From: Ensifer sp. LC11
GTDB taxonomy: Bacteria; Pseudomonadota; Alphaproteobacteria; Rhizobiales; Rhizobiaceae
NCBI RefSeq assembly: GCF_001695835.1
Contig: NZ_MBSO01000056.1
Coordinates: forward strand, 62,001-126,000
Reading direction: 5' to 3'
Length of the DNA stretch: 64,000 bases
The position numbers and the translations under genes are program-made. Below, piece after piece: positions 7,766-16,206 of the stretch (positions are counted from its first letter, which is position 1; every line of letters begins with the position of its first letter). The notes beneath the pieces were generated by a model that was not told the DNA's origin, ran no database searches, and was given only the letters and a program-made list of their open reading frames with translations.

Positions 7766-8790
7766 CCTTCCCAGATCAGGTCCGGCGGCTTGTTGCCCTG
7801 CCAGTATCCGCACAGATACCGAGATGTCGGGCGAGACAGTGCCCTGCCCAGCACCTGGAACGTATGGCCGCGGTTGCTCCTCACCTGGCGGCAATCCTCA
7901 CGCCACGCGAGCTCGGCCACGTACCAGTCGAAGTATTTCAACGAAAACCGATGGTGGATGCCGACATAGGCCCGTTGGACGCGCGAGAAGAAACTCTCGA
8001 CCTGGTCGGTGTTCGTGCCATCGTCGGTCTGATAGGCCTTTGAGTGGTTGACGCGCTCCAGCTTGTTCAGACCAGCCAGGTCGTTATAGCTACCGTGCTC
8101 GTCCGCGAAGACCGCTGCCTCCCGAGACACGTGATCTCGGACGGCCGCCCAGGCGGCATCGCCGTCCTCGTCTCGGATGATACGGGTGAACGTCTGCCCT
8201 CCCAGTCCGCGTTGGCGGATCGCAAGAGCGCACAGCCGCTTCATGTTCTGGTATTTCTTGAGGCGACGATCGATGCGATCCTCGGCCTTGTTTTCAGGAC
8301 GGATGTGGCCGCCAGCGTACTTGCCGTCAATCTCGACCTCGCCATCGAGTACCATCTCCTCCCTACGCCATACGATGGCCTCTCGCAGCTTCATGAGGAG
8401 GACCCAGGCGGTCTTGTATTGGACGCCGATCTCGCGCGAGAGCTGGAGCGCAGCCTTGCCTTTCACCGAGTTCGCCGAGAACCAGATGGCGATGAGCATC
8501 TTCTTGAAGCTCAGCTTCCGCGCATGAAAGACCGTGCCCGAGGTGACGCTGAACACGGCCTTGCATGTCTTCTCGGCACACTTGAAGCGGTTGCGGCTCA
8601 TCGTGTGGCAGCACAACGTTCCGCACTTGAGGCAGTAAGGCTCGCCCTCCGTCTGGTGCCAGCGCAGGCGCTTAAACCAGTTGTAGGCAGTCGCATCCCG
8701 CATCTTGGCGAGATCGAGCACCGTCAGCGTTCGGCACTCTGGCGAGAGCAGGAAATGCTGGCCCTTGGGCGTGTCGTCGGGGTTCGCCAC
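7762..8790 (-). CDS. IS1595 family (ISXO2-like) transposase
   Basis: 342 aa. The N-terminal zinc ribbon has two CxxC-type pairs (YCLKCGTLC, then RFKCAEKTCKAVFSV). The ISXO2-like DDE core reads EVEIDGKYAGGH, then AVFADEHGSYNDL, then NTDQVESFFSRVQRAYVG, followed by HHRFSLKYFDWYVAELAWR. All catalytic segments are present with no frameshift, so it may be active. The gene lies well inside the inverted repeats rather than filling the element, which is consistent with passenger cargo. Confidence 0.92.
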   Translation of the reverse strand: MANPDDTPKGQHFLLSPECRTLTVLDLAKMRDATAYNWFKRLRWHQTEGEPYCLKCGTLCCHTMSRNRFKCAEKTCKAVFSVTSGTVFHARKLSFKKMLIAIWFSANSVKGKAALQLSREIGVQYKTAWVLLMKLREAIVWRREEMVLDGEVEIDGKYAGGHIRPENKAEDRIDRRLKKYQNMKRLCALAIRQRGLGGQTFTRIIRDEDGDAAWAAVRDHVSREAAVFADEHGSYNDLAGLNKLERVNHSKAYQTDDGTNTDQVESFFSRVQRAYVGIHHRFSLKYFDWYVAELAWREDCRQVRSNRGHTFQVLGRALSRPTSRYLCGYWQGNKPPDLIWEG

Positions 8791-9200
8791 GGCTCAACCC
8801 CTCCGCCATCCGGAAGGCGGCTGGGCGTATTTCCAAGCCCCCGACCAACACACTGACGGTCGACACCTCGGCGCGGGAGCGATGGGCAATGGCAGCGGTG
8901 GCGATGAGGGTCATGTTCAGACTCCAGAGGTCGACGGCAGGCACAGCAGATCGGCGGACGAAAAAGGCCGCGGGAGATCAGAGCTGTATTCGTATCATCC
9001 TGAACATGATCCAGGTTCTTATCTGGACTTCGCGTCGAGGTCGACCGAAGGAGGTCTAAATGATTAATTTTGGCGAGAGATCGAAAGCCTTTTGCTGGAG
9101 ATCCGTGCGACCCGCGATTGCTTTCGGCCCATTGCAGGCATGTGGAAATGAATGCCCAGTTGTCGGGGCTTTCTTCGCAGAAGCCCATTGGGGCCTGATT
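8791..9200. other. Intergenic region upstream of the transposase, no secure gene
   Basis: The stretch contains the likely transposase promoter region and becomes AT-rich toward 9060. A short reading frame with a strong ribosome site starts at 9060 (listed separately). A reading frame on the minus strand overlapping the transposase start was judged non-coding. No inverted-repeat end of the insertion sequence could be found here. Confidence 0.5.
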
Positions 9201-9266
9201 TCAAAACTCGAATTCACATTTCGTCAGATGAGGAATGTTCTCCGGGTTGATGCCTATGTCCCGTAG
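9060..9266 (+). CDS. Possible small ORF with perfect ribosome site
   Basis: 68 codons starting MINFGERSKAF. The reason to list it is a full AAGGAGGT ribosome site five bases before the ATG. The composition (several Trp, Cys and Phe, no clear domain) is not convincing, and the 3' end overlaps the DUF1127 gene on the other strand. It could be the remnant of a gene interrupted by rearrangement inside the element. Confidence 0.25.
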   Translation: MINFGERSKAFCWRSVRPAIAFGPLQACGNECPVVGAFFAEAHWGLISKLEFTFRQMRNVLRVDAYVP

Positions 9267-9404
9267 ACGTTGTTCAGTAAGACGACGCAGGTCTCGCTTG
9301 AGGTAATGCAGTGTCCGCCGCCGGCGCGTTTCATCGTTGAATCGACGCACCAGGTCGTGCATTTTTGAATTAAAAAAATTGAGGGTAATTTTGGTCGAGT
9401 TCAT
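9201..9404 (-). CDS. DUF1127 small arginine-rich protein
   Basis: 67 aa. The C-terminal half carries the DUF1127 pattern (LHYLKRDLRRLTEQRLRDIG, then INPENIPHL). Such proteins are common in Rhizobiales and some affect phosphate, carbon or stress responses through RNA or regulator binding. The start ATG has AAGGAA upstream. It is divergent from the LysR gene with a 127 bp AT-rich gap, so the LysR protein may regulate it. It lies inside the putative transposon. Confidence 0.75.
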   Translation of the reverse strand: MNSTKITLNFFNSKMHDLVRRFNDETRRRRTLHYLKRDLRRLTEQRLRDIGINPENIPHLTKCEFEF

Positions 9405-9531
9405 GGGGAATATTCCTTGCCGCTATCGCGGTGACCTGATATTTCTCGAATAATTGACATACTCGCATATTGAATGCGAGCAGGGAAACGAGTATTCTTG
9501 TTCAGAATTTCAAACTTTCTTTGAAGCAAAA

Positions 9532-10503
9532 ATGAGCATAACTCCTGGAATGCGGGCGCTGAGAGCGCTTGATGCCGCGGGGCGACATCTGAACTTCAGT
9601 CGAGCGGCCGACGAACTTGGCCTGACCCCGGCGGCGGTCAGCTACCAGATCAAGGAAATCGAGGACCAGCTCGGCCTGCCGCTTTTCAAGCGCACCAATC
9701 GCTCGATCCGCATGACGGAGGCGGGATTGATCCTTTGCCGCGCATCCGGTGACGCGCTCGAACTCATGAAGCGTGCCGTCGCGCAGGCCCGCAGGAGCGA
9801 GCGCGGCTCCCGCCACCTGAAAATCACCGTCGATCCGGACTTTGCCGTCAAATGGCTGATGCAGCGGCTGAAACGCTTCCGTGGCGCTTGGCCGGAAATC
9901 GACCTGCGCTTTGATATCTCCCCCGAGGTGCGCGACTTCGAGCTGGACGACATCGATATCGGCATTCGCTTTGGCACGGGAAACTATCCCGGCCTTTGCG
10001 CTGATCGATTGTTTGATGACGTTGTCGTTCCCGTATGCAGTCCTCGGCTACTCTCGTCCGAGAGGCCCATTCGAACGCCGACTGATCTGCTTGATCACAC
10101 CTTGGTCCATATCGAATGGGAGCGACAGGGTGTCGCGTGGCCGAACTGGTCGATGTGGATGGCGGCCGCTGGTATCGACGCCTTCGACGACAATCGTACG
10201 GTTGCGCTCGCCACGTCATCGGAAATGCTTCAAGCCGCGATCAGCGGGGATGCTGTGGCACTTGTGGACCTGACCACTGTCGCAAACGATCTGGCCGAGG
10301 GGCGGCTTGTCAGGCTTTTCGATCTTGGCATCCCGATCCCGTCCGAACTCGCCTATTTCCTCGTGTATCCGCAGGAAACGGCTTCCGATCCCCGTGTCGT
10401 CGCCTTTCGCGAATGGATTCTTGACGAGGCGGAACAGATGCCGGGTCAGGGATCGCGAACACCTGCATCCGATGAAAAGGGGCGCGGGACCAGGGGGGCT
10501 TAG
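9532..10503 (+). CDS. LysR-family regulator, GcvA-like
   Basis: 323 aa. The helix-turn-helix is typical of GcvA-type regulators (LRALDAAGRHLNFSRAADEL, then LTPAAVSYQIKEIEDQLGLP). The ligand domain has DDIDIGIRFGTGNYPGL and ends with the usual YFLVYPQETASDPRV. The start at 9532 puts the helix-turn-helix in the usual place; a longer start would add 26 residues of unlike composition. Downstream on the same strand lies the start of an old yellow enzyme gene that has been truncated, so its regulatory target may be lost. Confidence 0.88.
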   Translation: MSITPGMRALRALDAAGRHLNFSRAADELGLTPAAVSYQIKEIEDQLGLPLFKRTNRSIRMTEAGLILCRASGDALELMKRAVAQARRSERGSRHLKITVDPDFAVKWLMQRLKRFRGAWPEIDLRFDISPEVRDFELDDIDIGIRFGTGNYPGLCADRLFDDVVVPVCSPRLLSSERPIRTPTDLLDHTLVHIEWERQGVAWPNWSMWMAAAGIDAFDDNRTVALATSSEMLQAAISGDAVALVDLTTVANDLAEGRLVRLFDLGIPIPSELAYFLVYPQETASDPRVVAFREWILDEAEQMPGQGSRTPASDEKGRGTRGA

Positions 10504-10545
10504 GCCAGCCCAAGCCGTGCATCGAATTTCCCAACCAGAGGCAAC

Positions 10546-10620
10546 ATGTCCGAAGTATTCACACCCTCCACTCTAAAAAGCGTCACTCTCCGCAATCGCA
10601 TTGCCGTTCCGCCGATGTAG
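10546..10620 (+). pseudogene. Truncated old yellow enzyme N terminus
   Basis: Reads MSEVFTPSTLKSVTLRNRIAVPPM then stops. This is the characteristic start of YqjM/OYE-type NADH:flavin oxidoreductases, which continue with a flavin-binding segment at exactly this point. Only 24 of about 370 residues remain, and the downstream 120 bp up to the inverted repeat shows no continuation in any frame. The break suggests that a deletion or insertion removed the rest. Confidence 0.7.
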
Positions 10621-10720
10621 GCTCCCTGGCATCGTTGTCACAAACCCAATCAACGTCAGTGGCATTCATGGGAATGCTGGCCTGAAATTCTGTTTTGATT
10701 CAGAGGCGTAAGGCGATTTT

Positions 10721-10743
10721 GGTGGTCTTTGCTACCTAATGCC
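10721..10743 (-). repeat. Right terminal inverted repeat
   Basis: Complement reads GGCATTAGGTAGCAAAGACCACC, 21 of 23 identical to the left end. It is followed by the GCAGAATTGC candidate target repeat. Confidence 0.6.
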
Positions 10744-10839
10744 GCAGAATTGCGATCGGCTGGAACTACCGATAGATCCATTGGACCATTCAATTCCACA
10801 TACCACTTTTTCAAGCGCGGGACCGGCGGCGTCCACGCG

Positions 10840-11877
10840 TCAGCCGTCCGTCTCCGGACCGGCCTTCACTGTCGTGATGATTTCGCCGAGCACCAGATGC
10901 AGCGCGTCACGGTAGCCGTTGCGGGCAGATGGCCCGCTCTCGGCCGAGGTCATCACGACTGTCAGATCGAGGCTCGGCACGATGTAAAGCATCTGCCCGC
11001 CATAACCCCAGGCGAAATGCACGGTCTCGCCGGCGATCTGGCGCGCGAACCAGCCGTAGCCGTACTCGTCGCCGGAAAAGCGCGAATTGGTGCGATGCTG
11101 CCACGACGCTGCGACCCATTCCGCCGACACCAGTTGCACGCCTGAAGCCGTGCGGCCGCCATTGCGGTAGAGTTCGCCGAAGGCAAGCAGCGAGCGGGGG
11201 CTCATCGCCATCTGGTTGCCGCCGAGATAGATCCCTTGCGGGTCGCGATCCCAGGCTCCGATGCGGAAACCATCGAGCGGTCCCAGCCAGTCGCGCGCAA
11301 GCGTGAGCGTCGACTTGCCGCTGACCTTCGTCAGGATCGCCGAGAGCAGATGGGTGGAGGCGGTGGAATAGAGCATCTGTCCACCAGGATCATCGTCAAA
11401 CGGCTGAGCCAGTGCGGTGCGCACCCAGTTGCGGCTCACAACCCATCGCCCGTAGTTCGGGCCCGAGAGACGGCCGAGCCCGGCCTGCATCGACAGCAGA
11501 TTGCCGATGGTGATGTCGTTGACGCGCGGATCGGGCGAGGCCGGCAGATCGGCCCTCAGGATCGGCGCAATCTGCTGGTCCGGCCCTTCGAGCAAGCCTT
11601 TGTCGATGGCAATGCCGACGAGCGCCGAGATGATCGATTTCGAGGCCGATTTGATGTTGGTCGCGTCCGTCACGCGGTTGCCGCGATAGCCGCGCTCGAC
11701 GAGGATCTTCCCCTCACGGGCAACGATCACGGTCTTCAGGGGGCTGAGGTCCGGACGTTCTGCCAACGCCTGCAGCAGGGCCGAGACCGGCGCCGGCCCC
11801 TGAGCAGCGGCCGGCAGGGCGAGGAGCGTCAAGGCGAAGAGTGTCCTGGCGAAGACGGCGGCGACAAATCTGATCAT
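10840..11877 (-). CDS. Secreted serine hydrolase (beta-lactamase/class C-like)
   Basis: 345 aa with an N-terminal signal peptide (ARTLFALTLLALPAAAQG). The serine active site SxxK is at residues 77-80 (SASK), the second motif is YSTAS in the middle of the protein, and the C-terminal part reads YGYGWFARQIAG and HFAWGYGGQMLYIVPSLDL. This is the penicillin-binding protein/EstB/class C fold. It probably acts in the periplasm on an ester or amide; true beta-lactamase activity is uncertain. It stands alone, divergent from nothing obvious. Confidence 0.87.
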   Translation of the reverse strand: MIRFVAAVFARTLFALTLLALPAAAQGPAPVSALLQALAERPDLSPLKTVIVAREGKILVERGYRGNRVTDATNIKSASKSIISALVGIAIDKGLLEGPDQQIAPILRADLPASPDPRVNDITIGNLLSMQAGLGRLSGPNYGRWVVSRNWVRTALAQPFDDDPGGQMLYSTASTHLLSAILTKVSGKSTLTLARDWLGPLDGFRIGAWDRDPQGIYLGGNQMAMSPRSLLAFGELYRNGGRTASGVQLVSAEWVAASWQHRTNSRFSGDEYGYGWFARQIAGETVHFAWGYGGQMLYIVPSLDLTVVMTSAESGPSARNGYRDALHLVLGEIITTVKAGPETDG

Positions 11878-11976
11878 GGATCAGCATCTAAGACCACCGC
11901 ACGTCGGCGTCATCCGCCGCAGCGCCATCTCACGGCGATTTGAAAGCCAGGTGATCCGCAAGCCCATGCGGGGATC

Positions 11977-12561
11977 TCAGGCCATTGGCTGCTGCGCAAA
12001 GGCGTCAACGAAACGCCGCAGGCTTTGCTCGACGAACGCGGTCACCGGGACATCTGGGTCGAAACTCCACCACAGCAGCGATCCCTGCCATTGCGACGCC
12101 ATCAGCAGGCCGACACCGGGACCAGCGCCAGGCAACTCCGCGAGGCATTCGTCGAGCACGCCCGAAAGCACGTCGCGCCACTTCGCGCCACGGGCGCGCA
12201 GCAGCGGATCACGCAGGTCCTCGCGCAGAATCCGGAGATCGTCGGCATAGGAATCGATGCCGCCGTAGTCGCCGGAAAGGCCGACCAGCAGCGCGATTGC
12301 ACCCTCAGGGGTGCGCGGCACGCTCGCCATCAATTCCGTCGTCTGCCCGTCCAGGCCATCCCAGGCGTGAACGAGCGCGCTCTGGATCAGACGCGCCTTG
12401 TTGTTGAAGCGTTGCACCAGGGTGGCGCCGGAAAGCCCCGTACGTGTTGCAAGCGCCGCGAAGGTCAGCCCCTCCGGCCCCTCCGCCCGCATGATGGCGA
12501 AAGCGGCCTTCAACACGTCCGCGTCGGGCATCGTCTTTGGTCGGGGCATCTTGACTCTCAT
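11977..12561 (-). CDS. TetR/AcrR-family transcriptional repressor
   Basis: 194 aa (or 190 from an internal ATG at 12549). The N-terminal helix-turn-helix reads ALATRTGLSGATLVQRFNNK. The C-terminal ligand domain contains WQGSLLWWSFDPD, typical of TetR proteins. It is divergent from the SDR gene. The shared promoter carries two CATTTATA direct repeats 18 bp apart (12559 and 12577) that could be operator half-sites. The effector is unknown, likely the substrate of the neighbouring reductase. Confidence 0.85.
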   Translation of the reverse strand: MRVKMPRPKTMPDADVLKAAFAIMRAEGPEGLTFAALATRTGLSGATLVQRFNNKARLIQSALVHAWDGLDGQTTELMASVPRTPEGAIALLVGLSGDYGGIDSYADDLRILREDLRDPLLRARGAKWRDVLSGVLDECLAELPGAGPGVGLLMASQWQGSLLWWSFDPDVPVTAFVEQSLRRFVDAFAQQPMA

Positions 12562-12584
12562 TTATAAACGAACAATCATTTATA
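12559..12584. promoter_or_regulatory. Direct repeats in TetR/SDR intergenic region
   Basis: CATTTATA occurs twice with an 18 bp period in the divergent promoter. It is a candidate TetR binding site, but the first copy overlaps the upstream TetR start codon. Confidence 0.35.
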
Positions 12585-12636
12585 TATCACGATCCAGTGG
12601 AAACGCCAGACATCGATGACCACGAAGGAGGAAATC

Positions 12637-13545
12637 ATGATGCTCGAAGGAAAGGTCGCACTCGTCGCCGGCGCCACCCGTGGCGGTGGCCGCGGCATCG
12701 CCACTGAACTCGGCGCGGCGGGCGCCACCGTCTACGTCACCGGCCGCACCACAAGGCAGCAGCAATCCGAGTACCGCCGGCCCGAGACGATCGAAGAGAC
12801 CGCCGAGATCGTCACCAGCCTCGGCGGCAAGGGTGTCGCGGTCCAGGTCGATCATCTGCAACCGGCTCAGGTAAAGGCACTCATCGACCGCATTCGCACG
12901 GAACAGGGACGGCTCGACATCCTCGTCAATGACGTCTGGGGCGGCGAACTGCTGTTCGAGTGGAACAAGCCCGTCTGGGAACACAATCTCGAAAATGGCC
13001 TGAAGCTTCTGCGCCTCGGCGTCGATACCCACCTGATCACCGCGCACCACGCTCTGCCGCTGATGATCGAAAGGCCGGGCGGCCTGCTTGTCGAGGTCAC
13101 TGACGGCACCGCCGAGTACAATGCCGAGCACTATCGATTGTCGCCCTTCTACGATCTTGCCAAGGTTTCGGCCAACCGCATGGCCTGGGCGCACGCCAAG
13201 GACCTGGCGCCGCATGGCGCGACCGCGGTTTCAATCACCCCCGGCTGGATGCGTTCGGAGATGATGCTCGAACATTATGACGTCAGCGAAGACAACTGGC
13301 GCGACGCGACGAAGGCCCAGCCGCATTTCGTCATCTCGGAAACGCCGCGCTTCGTCGGCCGCGCCGTCGCCGCACTGGCGGCAGATCCGCAGAAGGCCCG
13401 CTGGAACGGCCAGTCGCTTTCGAGCGGCGGGCTGGCGCAGGTTTACGGCTTCAACGATCTCGACGGCTCGCGGCCCGATTGCTGGCGCTACATGCGCGAG
13501 GTGATGGAGGCGAACAAGCCGGCTGACGCCAGCGGATACCGCTGA
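12637..13545 (+). CDS. Short-chain dehydrogenase/reductase
   Basis: 302 aa. The cofactor site reads VALVAGATRGGGRGIA, then TVYVTGRTT. The catalytic YxxxK is present (SPFYDLAKVSANRMAW), and ITPGWMRSEMM follows. The protein is longer than a minimal SDR by about 50 residues at the C terminus. ATG at 12637 follows AAGGAGG; a more upstream ATG lacks a site. Probably repressed by the divergent TetR gene. Substrate unknown. Confidence 0.88.
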   Translation: MMLEGKVALVAGATRGGGRGIATELGAAGATVYVTGRTTRQQQSEYRRPETIEETAEIVTSLGGKGVAVQVDHLQPAQVKALIDRIRTEQGRLDILVNDVWGGELLFEWNKPVWEHNLENGLKLLRLGVDTHLITAHHALPLMIERPGGLLVEVTDGTAEYNAEHYRLSPFYDLAKVSANRMAWAHAKDLAPHGATAVSITPGWMRSEMMLEHYDVSEDNWRDATKAQPHFVISETPRFVGRAVAALAADPQKARWNGQSLSSGGLAQVYGFNDLDGSRPDCWRYMREVMEANKPADASGYR

Positions 13546-13684
13546 GGACACGGCATGCCTCGCTCGCGATCATCCGAAGAGGCGATCTTGAACCCAAAGG
13601 TCGCCTCCTATAATTCGGAGCTCCAGGCAACCAAGTGGCCGTCGCATCGAATGTCCGCGGCGGCGCTGTCGAGTGTGATAGAAA

Positions 13685-13939
13685 ATGGCATCGCGGGATC
13701 GTTATTCGAGAAAACTGGAATGCGCGAAATGCGGGTCCGCCGGCTTCGCCGAAGCGTCGGAAAATGACAAGGCGAAGGGCAGCAATCGCGGCTTTCTCAT
13801 CGATGTCATGCCCAAGGGTTTTTCGACCGAGCGCACCTCTTCCGACCCCGCCAAGCACATGATCCGTTGCCGCTGCGGCAACATCTTTGCGTTCAAGCAG
13901 AAGACCGTCTATGCCCCTGGCAGCGAGCCGCGGGACTGA
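13685..13939 (+). CDS. Small zinc-ribbon-like protein, conserved hypothetical
   Basis: 84 aa. Two cysteine clusters (LECAKCGSAGF near the start and IRCRCGNIF near the end) suggest one zinc site. The protein is hydrophilic, without a signal peptide. Both the order and the spacing of cysteines look deliberate, and the alternative frames in this stretch lack any such pattern. It stands between the SDR and the L,D-transpeptidase cluster. Function unknown. Confidence 0.6.
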   Translation: MASRDRYSRKLECAKCGSAGFAEASENDKAKGSNRGFLIDVMPKGFSTERTSSDPAKHMIRCRCGNIFAFKQKTVYAPGSEPRD

Positions 13940-14198
13940 CGCATCAGTGCCCCCTTTGCGTCCGCGTTGAGAAAAATTTCACCATCTTGTCTCAACATCG
14001 ACCCAATCAGCGGGCAGCTAGGCGCGGACGCGCGTTCAAGTTTTGTTGATCGTAAGGGCCCGCGGCGAAGGCTTGCGGCCGCAGGCGCCACCGCTTAATC
14101 GCTGAAGTTGAGCCGGCCGCTGCACGTTGATTTGCAGACTGCCGACACCCACGCCGCATGAAGGATGCTTGGCGGCAAAGCATTTTCCAGGAGCCCGC

Positions 14199-15263
14199 AT
14201 GCGGCGCGAGACGACAAAGAGCCCTTCTTCCGATACGCCCTATGCAGGCAAGGTTTTCGCGCAACTGCGGCGGATGCGGCATGCTGTGGCGATCGGCGCG
14301 GTGGCGCTTGCGCTGTCGGGCTGCATGGCGCTCGATGCCGACGACGTGCGCGAGCCTCCGCCGATCCCGGCCAAGTTGATTGCGGCGATGGCGAAGAACG
14401 GAAGCAAGCCGGAAAGCCCGGTGCTGGTGCGCATCTTCAAACAGGAAAGCGAACTGGAGGTCTGGAAGCAGAACAGCCGAGGTCAGTACGCGCTCTTGAA
14501 GACCTACCCCATGTGCCGCTGGTCGGGAAAGCTCGGACCGAAGATGAAGTCGGGCGACCGCCAGGCGCCGGAAGGCTTCTATCATGTCTCCGCCGGCATG
14601 CTGAACCCGAAATCGCAATATTTCCTGTCGTTTAACCTCGGATACCCGAACCGGCTGGAATCGGCGCTCGGCTATACCGGCGAAGCGCTGATGGTGCATG
14701 GCGCCTGCTCGTCGTCAGGCTGCTACGCCTTGACCGATCAGGGCGTCGGCGAGATCTACTCCGTCGTCCAGCGCGCGCTTGCCGGCGGCCAGGGCACCTT
14801 CCAGGTGCAGGCCTATCCGTTCCGCATGACGGCGCAGAACATGGCCAAGCATCGCGGCGATCCGAATTTCGACTTCTGGAAGAACATCAAGCAGGGCTAC
14901 GATATCTTCGAAGCGACGAAGCGCCAACCGAAGGTTTCGGCCTGCGGTCGCCGCTATGTCTTCAACACCGAGTTCGCCAATGGCGAGCCGACCGATCCGC
15001 TCGCCGCCTGCCCTCCGGCGCTGTCGACGCCGGACGTCGGTCTCGTCGCGAAGCTGCAATCGGAAGACGCGAAGCTCGCCGGCCTGATGGCAAACCAGAC
15101 GCCGGCCCCGCTCAACGCCTATGTCGACGGTGGCATGCATCCGAGTTTCCGGACGCTTCTCGAGAAAAACGGCGCGGAAAAGCTGGCCGCAAAGATCTCG
15201 GGAACTAAGTATCCTATCAGCCGACCCGAAGCGGCACTGGCAGACCCCTACGCCGGCCTGTGA
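14199..15263 (+). CDS. YafK-type L,D-transpeptidase lipoprotein
   Basis: 354 aa. The lipobox is LALSGC after a hydrophobic stretch (RHAVAIGAVALALSGC), so it is probably an outer or inner membrane lipoprotein. The catalytic motif is the YafK variant MVHGACSSSGCYAL. An AGGAG site precedes the ATG. The family acts in the periplasm on peptidoglycan or on the Braun-type linkage; YafK itself cleaves the linkage between lipoprotein and murein. First of four related genes in 4 kb; the next starts 82 bp downstream on the same strand. Confidence 0.87.
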   Translation: MRRETTKSPSSDTPYAGKVFAQLRRMRHAVAIGAVALALSGCMALDADDVREPPPIPAKLIAAMAKNGSKPESPVLVRIFKQESELEVWKQNSRGQYALLKTYPMCRWSGKLGPKMKSGDRQAPEGFYHVSAGMLNPKSQYFLSFNLGYPNRLESALGYTGEALMVHGACSSSGCYALTDQGVGEIYSVVQRALAGGQGTFQVQAYPFRMTAQNMAKHRGDPNFDFWKNIKQGYDIFEATKRQPKVSACGRRYVFNTEFANGEPTDPLAACPPALSTPDVGLVAKLQSEDAKLAGLMANQTPAPLNAYVDGGMHPSFRTLLEKNGAEKLAAKISGTKYPISRPEAALADPYAGL

Positions 15264-15345
15264 TCGCTCCTCGGCTGGAGACACGCAATCGGCATCCCGG
15301 TCGAGCGCGTTGCCACGAGCGAATACGAGGGCGATCGAGGGTTCC

Positions 15346-16158
15346 ATGCCTGAACGAGAAATCCGCCGCCGCACCTTCCTGCAACTCTCCGCCGGGTTTG
15401 CGGTCGCCGGGCTTGCGGGCTGTGCCTCGAGCCGCCCAACCGTGATGCGCACCTACGCGCCGGAGCCGGTCGCCTACGGCGGCAACACCGTCCTCTCGGA
15501 CATGTATGGCGAGAAGCCGAACGAACCCTATCCGCTGCCGGCCATTCCCTACGAGAAGATCGAGCCCCGCTTCTACCGCCAGATGGTGGCCGATCCGACC
15601 GGCGAGAAGCCGGGAACGCTGGTCGTCGACGTCGGCGGCCATTTTCTCTATCGGGTCTACGAAAACGGCCAGGCGATGCGCTATGGCGTCGGGCTCGGGC
15701 GTGCGGGCTTTGCCTGGGCCGGCCGCGGCGTCATCCAGTACAAACGCGAATGGCCGCGCTGGAACCCGCCGAACGAGATGGTGGCGCGCCAGCCGGAGCT
15801 GCAGCAATACAGCATCGACGCCGGCGGCATGGATCCAGGCCTCAGGAATCCGCTCGGCGCCCGCGCCATGTACATCTTCCAGAACGGCGAGGACACGCTC
15901 TACCGCATTCACGGCTCGCCGGAATGGTGGACGATCGGCAAGTCGGTGTCGTCGGGTTGCGTGCGCATGATCAACCAGGACGTCGTCGATCTCTACAACC
16001 GCGTGCCGAACGGCACGCCGATCGTCGTTACCGACCTCTCGGGCGGCGGCATGGTGCAATCGCAGCCACAGGTCCAGCCGGAAGCACAGCCGCTGCCGCA
16101 GTCGCCGGACTATATGCAGATGGGACCGGACGGACTGCCGCTTCCACAGCCGCTGTAA
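15346..16158 (+). CDS. L,D-transpeptidase (ErfK/YbiS family)
   Basis: 270 aa. A twin-arginine-like start (IRRRTFLQLSAGF) precedes the lipobox LAGC. The YkuD domain is clear: GTLVVDVGGHFLYRVYENG, then IHGSPEWW, then the catalytic SSGCVRMINQDVVDLYNR with cysteine in the SxGC motif. The C-terminal tail is rich in Gln and Pro. It would form 3-3 peptidoglycan cross-links in the periplasm. Paralogous to the two genes on the opposite strand that follow. Confidence 0.92.
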   Translation: MPEREIRRRTFLQLSAGFAVAGLAGCASSRPTVMRTYAPEPVAYGGNTVLSDMYGEKPNEPYPLPAIPYEKIEPRFYRQMVADPTGEKPGTLVVDVGGHFLYRVYENGQAMRYGVGLGRAGFAWAGRGVIQYKREWPRWNPPNEMVARQPELQQYSIDAGGMDPGLRNPLGARAMYIFQNGEDTLYRIHGSPEWWTIGKSVSSGCVRMINQDVVDLYNRVPNGTPIVVTDLSGGGMVQSQPQVQPEAQPLPQSPDYMQMGPDGLPLPQPL

Positions 16159-16206
16159 AGCAATCCGTCCGGCAAAGGCTGGGAAATTACGCCAAACTGT
16201 CGCCCA

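Larger units (their letters stand above)
7227..10743. mobile_element. Putative IS1595-family transposon-like element with passenger genes
   Basis: The ends are a 23 bp inverted repeat with two mismatches: GGCATTAGGTAGCAAA plus AGCCACC at 7227-7249, and its complement at 10721-10743 with GACCACC. A single ISXO2-like transposase lies inside. The segment also carries a small unknown protein, a DUF1127 gene, a LysR gene and a truncated old yellow enzyme gene. No copy of the repeat was found nearer the transposase, so the whole 3.5 kb is the simplest unit. IS1595 elements are known to carry passenger genes. Mobility as one unit is an inference. Confidence 0.55.
10504..10839. other. Intergenic region at the right end of the element
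   Basis: Holds the old yellow enzyme fragment, then about 100 bp without a gene, the right inverted repeat and about 95 bp of outside sequence. A short hairpin CTGAAATTC...GATTCAG lies near 10682-10703. Nothing else was recognised. Confidence 0.5.

Noticed and set aside
8672-8944. Reading frame of 90 codons on the minus strand overlapping the transposase start
   Set aside because: Its 3' half lies in another frame of the transposase gene, there is no family pattern and no good ribosome site.
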